Source of the DNA: CBDDFQ01 sp965227035
GTDB lineage: Bacteria > Pseudomonadota > Gammaproteobacteria > Burkholderiales > Burkholderiaceae_C
Assembly: GCA_965227035.1 (NCBI GenBank)
Contig: OZ245724.1
Coordinates: 1,488,001 to 1,552,000 of the forward strand
DNA: 64,000 bases
Direction of reading: 5' to 3'
Notes under the pieces: model-generated
Database searches by the model: none
What the model was told of the DNA's origin: nothing
Seen by the model: the letters and a program-made list of their open reading frames with translations, nothing else
Made by a program: the position numbers and the translations under genes
In this document: positions 51,362 to 60,200 of the stretch, in pieces
How the letters are laid out: each line of letters starts with the position of its first letter
Numbering within the stretch: position 1 is the stretch's first letter

Positions 51362-51808
51362 ATGTCGTCCAAACAAAGCACCGTCGATTTCATCGTCGAG
51401 CAGATCGAATCTGCCGGCCGTATTTCGTTTCGGAAAATGTTCGGCGAATACGCTATCTACTGCGATGGCAAAGTTCCGGCCCTGATTTGCGACGACCAGC
51501 TGCTGGTTAAACCGACCGAAGCCGGACGAGCTTTTCTTCGAGGCAATGTCGTCGATGGCTATCCATTCCCAGGCGCAACGGCCTGGTTCCTGATTTCCGG
51601 CGATATGTGGGACGACCGGGAATGGATGACCAACCTGATTCGGATCACGGCGTCGGAGCTTGTGCCGCCAAAGAAGAAGACTAAGAAGCCGAAGACTGAG
51701 ACGGCGGTTGCGAAGAAATCTCCGGTGAAGAAAGTCGCAGCCAAAAAGCCGCGGGCTAAGAAAGCAGCTTCAAAAACACCGACAGTAAAAACGCTTCCTA
51801 AAGCGTAG
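51362..51808 (+). CDS. TfoX N-terminal domain protein with a lysine-rich, histone H1-like tail
   Basis: The 148-residue protein has a TfoX N-terminal-type domain (RISFRKMFGEYAIYCDGKVPALICDDQLLVKP, residues about 20-60) followed by a basic tail built of Lys, Ala, Pro and Thr (from about residue 102) similar to the C-terminus of histone H1. TfoX in gammaproteobacteria governs competence; in Burkholderiales such short forms are common and of uncertain function. The basic tail could bind DNA, RNA or other acidic partners. It follows the ankyrin gene by 24 bases. Confidence 0.85.
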   Translation: MSSKQSTVDFIVEQIESAGRISFRKMFGEYAIYCDGKVPALICDDQLLVKPTEAGRAFLRGNVVDGYPFPGATAWFLISGDMWDDREWMTNLIRITASELVPPKKKTKKPKTETAVAKKSPVKKVAAKKPRAKKAASKTPTVKTLPKA

Positions 51809-51986
51809 TAAATACTTTAAGTACGTGTGGCATCGTGTTGTCGATAAAGGAAATTCCTTCTGAATAGAACCCGCAAGCGCACACGGAGTCTGTCGACTAT
51901 CTGACTGAATAAAGCAATACGATGTGCATTATGTTTAATTAAATAAAACATCGCTGCAATGACAGATTCGAAATAGACCAAGCCCT

Positions 51987-52325
51987 TCAAGCCGCCGACC
52001 GCGGCCCGAACAGGATGACTGCCATCCCGCCGATCGCAATCGCCCCTCCGATCAAATCCCACTTGTCCGGCCTGATGCCATCGATCAGCCACATCCAGAC
52101 AATTGCTGTCGCGACATACACACCGCCATAAGCCGCATAGACCCTTCCGGCGGTTTGAGGATGCAGCGTCAACAGCCAGACGAACAGCACCAAGCTAAGA
52201 CCTGCGGGCGCCAGTACCCACGCTTGGGCTCTATCTTTGAGCCAAAGCATTGGCAGATAGCAACCCAGGATCTCACAAATCGCGGTCGCGACGAACAACA
52301 TAAGGGTGTACGGCCAGGCAGCCAT
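51987..52325 (-). CDS. YnfA family inner-membrane protein (small multidrug transporter-like)
   Basis: A 112-residue protein with four hydrophobic helices and the YnfA landmarks: ATAICEILGCYLPMLWL at the N-terminus and GGVYVATAIVWMWLIDGIRPDKWDLIGGAIAIGGM at the C-terminus. The family is related to small multidrug resistance pumps and is proposed to export toxic compounds. It is alone on the minus strand, convergent with the TfoX-like gene, and starts divergently from a small plus-strand gene. Confidence 0.92.
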   Translation of the reverse strand: MAAWPYTLMLFVATAICEILGCYLPMLWLKDRAQAWVLAPAGLSLVLFVWLLTLHPQTAGRVYAAYGGVYVATAIVWMWLIDGIRPDKWDLIGGAIAIGGMAVILFGPRSAA

Positions 52326-52517
52326 AAGTGCTCCTAATTCACGAAATAACGACGGAAGTTGTAACGGAACCCAAGATTTTGTGCCATTGCAGCATTTGTC
52401 CTACACACGGTAGTTCGAGCATCCCACGAACACCGCTTTATGACGACAAGAAACTCTCTCCAGACAACGAAATGAAGGCTGCGCGTCGGTAAGTAGCGTG
52501 GCGACAGGAGTGAAAAC

Positions 52518-52847
52518 ATGAACGCCAAATCTAAGCCGATTCCCGAAAAACCGCCTATCGATCACGCCGATAAGGAGTCCTCGTACGAGGAAGTTCTGGA
52601 CTCGGGCGTCGAGGCGACCTTTCCTGCCAGCGACCCGGTTGCCGTCAGCAGCAATTTGGCCAGAAAAGATAAAGAAAACGACTCGCAGCAGCCCAACAGC
52701 GGCGTTCCGGACGATTCGGAAAACGTTCCCCCATTCGAAGATCCCCGCTCAGGCAAACCGAAAGTCGATGAGCCGAAACCCGAAGTCGAAGCTCCCAAGC
52801 AAATCGTGAAATCAGCAAGCTCAGCCAAAAAGGACGGCACGAAATGA
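52518..52847 (+). CDS. Disordered hypothetical protein with a TFPASDP motif (109 aa)
   Basis: A short acidic protein rich in Lys, Pro, Ser and Glu, mostly disordered. Residues about 24-42 (YEEVLDSGVEATFPASDPV) match a small motif family common in Burkholderiales (consensus L-D-E-x-L-x-E-T-F-P-A-S-D-P). CAGGAG just upstream of the ATG is a strong ribosome site. It overlaps the following gene by four bases. The function of the motif is unknown. Its company of small membrane and stress-like genes suggests a stress role. Confidence 0.8.
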   Translation: MNAKSKPIPEKPPIDHADKESSYEEVLDSGVEATFPASDPVAVSSNLARKDKENDSQQPNSGVPDDSENVPPFEDPRSGKPKVDEPKPEVEAPKQIVKSASSAKKDGTK

Positions 52848-53164
52848 ACACTCTCGAAGCACTCATGATGTGGATTGCAGTCGGTGGCGTTATCGGAGCC
52901 TGCTCTGCAGTGCTTCTCCGCTACTGGACCAATGCCTCGTTCGCCAGCTTCACCATGATCGGCGTGGCCGGATCGGTGGGATGGGGAATTTTCACGAATG
53001 TGTTGTCCGGACCTGCAGTGCTGAATACGCGTATCGACATGCTGGACACGATGCTTTTGCCGATCTTCGGCGCGATTATTGCAATCGCGTTTGTCGGATC
53101 GTTCTCGCCCTGGACAGAGCTTCGTGACTCCTCTTCCTCGAACGGCTCCAAGCTAGTTCGCTAA
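52844..53164 (+). CDS. Small membrane protein, GlsB/YeaQ-like (106 aa)
   Basis: The protein has three hydrophobic segments (about residues 8-25, 33-50 and 66-85) with Gly-rich spacing resembling transglycosylase-associated GlsB/YeaQ proteins, but the match is loose. It overlaps the upstream small gene by four bases and is followed 21 bases later by a methyltransferase. The Ser-rich C-terminal tail is probably cytoplasmic. No function is established. Confidence 0.65.
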   Translation: MNTLEALMMWIAVGGVIGACSAVLLRYWTNASFASFTMIGVAGSVGWGIFTNVLSGPAVLNTRIDMLDTMLLPIFGAIIAIAFVGSFSPWTELRDSSSSNGSKLVR

Positions 53165-53185
53165 TTCTTGAAGGGACGCAGCAGC

Positions 53186-53857
53186 ATGGACAACACAGAA
53201 TTCCTCTCCCCCGCTTTCTTCAACGCTTCGGAAAACGATGCGATCACCTTTCCGGTGTTTAGTGCCGACGCGATCGATGGATTAGATGAAGAAAATCACT
53301 CGCAGCACGCCAGCGAAGGTTGGTACGAGCAACGAAAGACCTCGTTAATCCTTGCTGCGCTCCCGAAAGCGATCTACACGAATGCATTCGAAGCTCGTTG
53401 CGGCACGGGCGCGCTAACTGTCGCGTTGGCCAGCCGTTGCCAGACCCTTACTGCCACCGACTGCTCGTCGAGCGCGGTGCAACTGGCACTCCAACGCTCT
53501 TTCGGGCTGGACAATGTCAACATCATTCATCAGGTCGTTCCGACTTCCTGGGCGGTATCCGACGGACAATGCTTCGATCTCATCGTCATCAACGAGTTTG
53601 CTAACTGCCTCTCGGATGTCGAACTCTCGCGTCTGGCAGACCATTGCTCGGCGTCCCTCGCACCTGGCGGCCATCTTGTGGCTTGTCACTGGCGCCCCCC
53701 TTTCGAAGAACGTCGCCAATCGGCGGAGCATGTCCATTCGGTGTTCGAAGCACTGCCGGACATGGCCCCTTTGATGCGACATGAAGAAGCAGATTTCCTC
53801 CTCGACGTGTGGTCACGCGATTGGAGATCGGTGGCCGAGTCCGAAGGACTGCGCTAA
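53186..53857 (+). CDS. SAM-dependent methyltransferase, NodS-like
   Basis: A 223-residue class I methyltransferase. The chosen start (MDNTEFLSPAFF, 53186) has AAGGGACG upstream; a longer frame begins at 53168. The SAM site is seen in FEARCGTGALTVALA and the acidic loop in TATDCSSSAVQLAL. The remainder resembles NodS-type N-methyltransferases, which in rhizobia modify Nod factors. In other bacteria such genes sit by polysaccharide genes. Substrate unknown. The motif I Gly pattern (ARCGTG) is slightly divergent. Confidence 0.75.
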   Translation: MDNTEFLSPAFFNASENDAITFPVFSADAIDGLDEENHSQHASEGWYEQRKTSLILAALPKAIYTNAFEARCGTGALTVALASRCQTLTATDCSSSAVQLALQRSFGLDNVNIIHQVVPTSWAVSDGQCFDLIVINEFANCLSDVELSRLADHCSASLAPGGHLVACHWRPPFEERRQSAEHVHSVFEALPDMAPLMRHEEADFLLDVWSRDWRSVAESEGLR

Positions 53858-53943
53858 CTCAACCGTACCGTCGCGAAGCTTGTCGTCTCTCTCCTACATG
53901 AAGAGCAGCGCTTCTCTACAGCCAGGAACCAGTGCAAACCCTA

Positions 53944-53953
53944 GGATTAATCC
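53944..53953. promoter_or_regulatory. Short palindrome in leader of the small gene before the glucan synthase
   Basis: GGATTAATCC is a perfect 10-bp palindrome about 40 bases upstream of the ATG at 53994 in an AT-rich stretch. It could be an operator or part of a promoter for the small gene and the glucan synthase. Short palindromes also arise by chance. Confidence 0.3.
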
Positions 53954-53993
53954 ATAGATTCCACGCATTAAAAAACCAATTACCGAGGTCATC

Positions 53994-54227
53994 ATGTCGA
54001 CGCTGAAAATTTCCCCCGCTTTTGCAAATGCCAACCGCACGAACGACTTCGTATCGAGCGACATGATGGCTTTGGCGTCGCATATGGACTCCTGCGCAAA
54101 AAGCCATGGGCGTTTCTCGACCGTTCGCATGATCGGCGAGCAACTTCACTCCCTGACAGCGCCTCGCATCGTCAGCACCGCAATGTTCGTCGGTGTTTGC
54201 GCAATCGCCCTCTTCGCATTCGCATAA
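53994..54227 (+). CDS. Small hypothetical protein with a C-terminal membrane helix (77 aa)
   Basis: The protein begins MSTLKISPAFANANR, has a polar, weakly amphipathic middle, and ends in one hydrophobic helix (about residues 58-77, SAMFVGVCAIALFAFA style). A GAGG-type ribosome site precedes the ATG. It stops just before the cyclic glucan synthase, so the two are likely coupled. No family is recognised. A membrane-anchored partner of the synthase is a possibility, unproven. Confidence 0.55.
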   Translation: MSTLKISPAFANANRTNDFVSSDMMALASHMDSCAKSHGRFSTVRMIGEQLHSLTAPRIVSTAMFVGVCAIALFAFA

Positions 54228-54230
54228 ATC

Positions 54231-54246
54231 CAGGTGCGCGCACCTG
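54231..54246. promoter_or_regulatory. 16-bp perfect palindrome at the glucan synthase start
   Basis: CAGGTGCGCGCACCTG is a perfect inverted repeat. It contains AGGTG (54232-54236), the only Shine-Dalgarno-like element before the GTG at 54246, and an alternative GTG start at 54234. A hairpin here would hide the ribosome site until the upstream gene is translated. It could also be a protein site. Confidence 0.55.
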
Positions 54247-57200
54247 TGAAAATTGCGTCATTCAATTGGCTCGATCAGCTTTCTACCTACGCCCGCCTCG
54301 TTCTTCTTTCCCCTGCTACACGAGTAGAAGAACCAGTTAGAGCCGAACTCTTCGGGCTCCATCGGTTCGAAGAACACGCCAGAAGTCTGGCGGAGGCCCA
54401 GCCATCGGACGTACTGGCTAATCGATCATCCCGCTCTATCGGCGCCGCAAGTTCGGCGCCGAATTTTTTCCCGCGTGTCGACGAGAACACCCGATCACTG
54501 CGGCAGGCCTATGACTATCTCGCGCTGACCTCGGGTAACGCGCTCTACATTGCGCCGGCTGCGCAATGGTTGCTCGACAACTTTCACCTGGTCGAAGCTC
54601 AGTTGCTGCAGATCCGCGAAGGCGTTCCTCGTCGTTATTACTCCGACCTTCCCAAGCTGACGAGCGAGCCTCTTCAAGGGTTGCCGCGGGTCTATGGCAT
54701 TGCATGGGCCTACGTTGCGCATACCGACAGCGTGCTCAACACTTCCCTGTTTTCGGCGTTCCTGACGGCCTATCAGGATGTGAGCGAACTCACGCTCGGC
54801 GAGTTGTGGGCCATGCCTACGACCCTGCGCGTGGTGCTGCTGGAGAATCTGCGCCGGATTGCCGAGCAGATCGCTCGCGGCAAAGTGGCGCGCGAAATCG
54901 CGCACAGCACCTGGGATCACGCTGAGCAGATCAGCCCGGCCGATCTCGACCAGCTGAGCGAGGCGATGCGCGAGCGCGGACTTGAATCGGAATTCCTGAC
55001 CCAGCTATGGCAGCGACTTCCCGCAGAACGATCGCGGGTGACGCCTGAAATCGCAGCGTGGGTAGACGAGCATTGCCCGGATGGTCAGACCCTTATTGCG
55101 CAGACCCAAACCGTTCAGGTCGAGGCCAACCTCACGGTCAGCAACATCATCGGCACCTTTCGGCTGATCGATCAGGTCGATTGGGTGGAGTTGCTGGAAC
55201 CGGTCAGCCGATCGCTGCAGACCTTGCGTGCCCTGCCCGATTTCAATGCCGAAAGCGAAGCGACTCGCCAGCAGATCACCCATTCGATGGAACGTCTTGC
55301 ACGCTTGAGCGGCAAGACCGAGCGAGCCGTGGCCGAACACGTGGTTGCGCTCGCGACCGAAGCGAATCTCACGGCCAGCTATTTCCTGATCGGACCCGGC
55401 GTCGACGAACTCGAGCACGAGCTCGGCATGCACGACACCAAATCGCAAATTAGCGCGGGCGATCGGCAAGGCATTCGCATCGCGACCTATGCGGGTGTCA
55501 TTGCCGTGGCGACGCTGTTGGTGCTCGGATTCATCGCTCGACACCTCGGATATTCAGGCAGGTTGACCGGGCTGAGCTGGTTCGCCCTGGTTCTTATGGC
55601 GTGGCCGGTGTGGGAGGCAATGCTCTCGATCACGCATCGCTTGATCGCCGAGTCTTTCAAGGTGCAATCGCTTCCGCGCCTGGATTTCACGGCTGGCATT
55701 CCCGATGCACACCGGGTGCTCGTGGTTCTTCCGACCATGCTCACCTCCACCGCCACGACCACAGCGCTGGTTCACCAACTGCATTTGCACTGGCTGGCCA
55801 ACCCGGAGCGCAACGCCCAGTTCGCCCTGCTCACCGACTGGTCCGACGCGAACGATCCGGATCGGGACGACGACATTCCTCTTCTCGAAAACGCAAAGGC
55901 GCAAATCGCCACCTTGAACGCCATGGTCGACGCCAAAGTCGGGCACACGCGCGGTTCACCGCCACGGTTTCTGATCATTCATCGGCCTCGCCTGTGGTCG
56001 AACACGCAACGCCGCTGGATCGGCTGGGAGCGTAAACGCGGCAAGCTCGAAATGCTGATTCGCCTGATTGCCGGGGAGTCGAACGACAACGACTTCGTGC
56101 GCGGCGCATCGGGCAGCGACCTGGCTCCCGACATCAAATACGTGGTCACGCTGGACAGCGACACTGGATTGCCGCCAGGGACCTTGCGCGAGCTGGTGTC
56201 GATTGCCGCGCATCCGCTGAATACGCCCGAAGTCGACAAGGAACTCGGGCGAGTCGTCGCCGGATACGGCATTCTGCAGCCGCGCGTTCTGACGCCATTG
56301 CCGCAACGCTCCGAGCGCTCGCCCTTCCACTGGATGTTCGCCGGGCAAGGCGGCATCGACACTTACAGCGCCGGCACCTCGGACATCTATCAGGATGTTT
56401 TCGGGGTCGGCACCTATACCGGCAAGGGCTTGCTCAACGTCGCCGCCGTTCACGCCACGCTCGATCAGCGACTGCCTAACGATGCGATCCTGAGCCACGA
56501 CTTGCTCGAAGGCAGCATCGCTCGATGCGCCCACGTAAGCGATGTCGTGCTGATCGAAGATCACCCGCACCATTCCGGCGTGGCTGGCTCCCGAATTCAT
56601 CGGTGGACCCGTGGCGACTGGCAATTGTTGCCACTGATGATGCGCAAATCGACTTACGGTCTGGACGCGCTGAGTTTGTGGAAGATGACCGACAACCTTC
56701 GTCGGTCCACCGTCATTCCGGTTTGCGCCCTGCTGCTCACCATCTGCGCGTTTACCGGCGCATTGCCCTTCTGGATTCCGTTCGCTGCCACCTTGGCCGC
56801 GCTCCTCGCCGGGCCCTTGATGGGCTCCTTCGCTGGGCTGGTGCCCACGCGTCGCGGCATTGCCATGCGTCATTTCTTCCGTCAAGGCGGCAAAGATCTG
56901 GTTCGGGGAGTGGCAGGCTCGCTTTGGCAATTCCTTCAGATTCCGGCGAGCGCTGCTCTTCAGGTCGATGCGATCGGTCGAGCACTCTGGCGCATGACGA
57001 TCAGCCGTGCGCAACTGCTGGAGTGGACTACTGCGGCGCAGGCTCAGGCTCAGGCGAACTACATGCTGAGCGCATTCATCCGCAAGAACATCGGCATCGT
57101 TGTGGTTTGCGTGGTGCTGGCCATCGCGTGCCTGGCAGTCGGTGCGCATCCGATAGCAGGCGCATTGCTGTTTCTGGTCTGGGCCGCGTTCCCGCTTGGC

Positions 57201-60200
57201 GCCTGGTGGTCGAGTCAGCCAACTGCCGATCAGGACGACATGACCAGCGACGAGGATCGCGAGTACCTCGGGAAACTTGCGCACGACACCTGGCGGTTTT
57301 TCGAGAAATACGTCAACGAAGACGAAAACCATTTGCCGCCGGACAACGTGCAGATGGATCCGGAAGAGATGATTGCGCATCGCACATCGCCAACGAACAT
57401 TGGTCTGTACATGCTGGCTGTCGCGTCCGCTCGCGAGTTCGGCTGGATCGATCGCGACCAGATGGCGAGGCGCATCGAGCTCACGCTGAACACGGTCGAG
57501 GGCCTGGAGAAATTCCAGGGACACCTCTACAACTGGTACGACACGGTCAAGCTGGAGGTGCTGAATCCGCCTTACGTATCGACTGTCGATAGTGGCAATC
57601 TGGCCGGCCTGCTTCTTACCGTCGGCCAGGCCTGTCGTGCTCAGAAGCTCGACCACCTCGCAACGCGATGCGATGCCTTGTTCGAAGCCATGGATTTCCG
57701 CGGTCTGTACAACCCGCGCCGCCATCTGTTTCACATTGGACTGCGGGTCAAGGAGCACGCGCTCGATGCCAGCTATTACGACTTGTTGGCATCCGAGTCG
57801 CGCCTCACCAGTTTTCTGGCAATTGCAAAAGGTGATGTCGCGCGCAAGCATTGGGTGGCGCTCGGGCGCCCGTTCCTCTCGGTAGACGGCGACGCTGGGC
57901 TGAAGTCCTGGTCCGGCTCGATGTTCGAATATCTGATGCCGGCGCTGATCCTTCCCGAGCCGGAAGGCGGCCTGCTTCATACCGCCTCCATGAGCGCCAT
58001 CGAAGAGCAGCGCGAATTCGCATCGCGACCGTTCGCAGACTCACCGGACGTGCCTTGGGGCATTTCCGAATCGGCTTACTTTGCGCAGGATCATTCGCTG
58101 GCGTATCAATACTCGCCCTACGGCGTGCCGAGGCTCGCACTTCGCCGAACGCCGCCCGCAGAACGCGTCATCGCTCCGTACGCCACCTTGATGGCCGCGA
58201 TGTTCGACCCGACCGCCTCCGCCGCTAACCTGCGTCGCATGGAAAAGATGGGTGCGCGCACGCCGCTCGGCATGATGGAAGCGATCGATTTCACGGTCGC
58301 TCGCCAGCCGCAGGCTCAGGAATACAGCTTGGTGAACACTCTCATGTCGCATCACCAGGGCATGGGCTTGGTGTCGCTGTGCAACCTGCTTTGCCACGAT
58401 GCGCCGCGCAAGTGGCTCGGCTCGTCGCCCATCGTTCAGGCTTTCGAATCGTTGCTGCATGAATGCACACCGCGCCAGATTATCGAAACTGCGGATCCGC
58501 GCCCGCCCGCTGCAAGTGAAGAGGACGATGTGGCGAAGCTGTTCCAGTCGCGCGATATTCGTCCGGCACAACTGAAACCCGCAGCTTCCGGCACTCCGCA
58601 AGAAAACTACTGGTCGCCGACGCAACTGCTGTCGAACGGAAACTACACACTCGCTTTACAAGCCAACGGTGCCGGTGTCGCGCGCTGGAAGAAGCGCAAC
58701 GTCACCCGTTGGCGCGACGACTTGCTGCGCAGCGAATACGGCACCTTCTTCTACGTGAAGAAAGTCGGTCAGCGTCGCATGACGTCTTTGACTGCCGTGC
58801 CTGCCCCGAACGCGCGCTGGATCTACAACACGCGATTCTTGGCAGACCGCGTCTTGTTCGAAGCCGAAGGCGACCAGCTGCGTGTTGCGATGACCGCGTT
58901 CATCAGCCCGGAAGACGATGTCGAACTTCGCACGCTGGTGATCCACAACGATTCCTACGACGATGTCGAACTCGAACTGGCGTCGTATTTCGAGGCGGTG
59001 CTGGCCGATCCCCGCGCCGACGAAGCTCATCCCTCGTTCTCGAATCTGTTCATCCATACCTCGTGGCAATCGGCATCCCGCGCGCTGGTGCTGACACGCA
59101 AGCCGCGTCTTGCCGGCGATCCGCCGATGGCGATCGCGCATTTCCTGGCCGAGTCCGATCCTGGCGTTCTCTCGGTCGAGTGCATCGCCGATCGCTCAAC
59201 CTTCCTCGGACGCGGCGGCAGTGTCGCAGCGCCTGCACTACAGCATCAGAACTGGGAAGGCGATCACGAGCCGATCAATGGACTCGATCCGGTGGCGTGC
59301 CTGAAGGTCCGCCTGAAAGTGAAGAGCGGCGCGAAAGTTCGCCTGAGTTTTGCGACTGCAGCCGCCGACGACGCGATGCTGCTCGAGGGCATCATCGACA
59401 AATACCTGCAGACCATGCACGTCGATCGCGCTCTCCGCATGACCGCGACGCTCGCCCAGGTGAGATTGCGCGATCTCGGCGTGGCGCCCGACGAGACCAC
59501 CGCGCTGCAGGATCTGACCACTGCGCTGCTCTACACGACATCTCGCGTCGAATCGACCAACGGGCGCGATTTGATCGACCAACGCCTGCCTTGGAGATTC
59601 GGCATTTCGGGCGACAGACCGATGGTGCTGGTGAGGATCAATTCGAACAACGGACTGCCGCTGGTTCACTCGATGCTGCGTGCGCAATCGTGGTGGGCTT
59701 TCGGCGGTATGGCGGTCGATCTGGTGGTGCTGAACGGCGAAGTGAACTCCTATCTGATGCCGCTGCATCGCGACATCCTGGCCATGAAAGACGGGTTGAG
59801 CCAGGCGACCCAGTTCAGTATTCCGCGAAGCGATTCGTCGGGGTTCTATCTGCTGCGCGAAGAAGAAATCACGCATCAGGAGCGTCTGTCTTTGACGGCT
59901 GCTGCGCGTGTGGTCATGGTGGCCGACGGGCGGTCGCTGGAGCAGCAAATCGCTACCTTGCGCGACACCTGGACTATCGATCACAGCGATCACGCGCCCT
60001 TCCCGATCGCGCAAACCGGATGGACACAGCAGACGCCGCCTCCCAAGGGGCGCTTCCACGGCAGCAGCGGCGAGTTCCGTTTCGAAGTCGACTCCTTGCA
60101 CCGCCCCACCCGTCCGTGGGTCAACATCATCGCGAACGATTCCTTCGGATTCCAGGTGTCCGACAGCGGCAGCGGCTACACCTGGGCGGTCAACAGCCGC

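Noticed and set aside
55956..57980. Long open frame (674 codons) on the minus strand inside the glucan synthase gene
   Set aside because: It lies fully antisense to a clear family gene, and codon-position bias explains the open frame. No homology-type motif or start site is visible.
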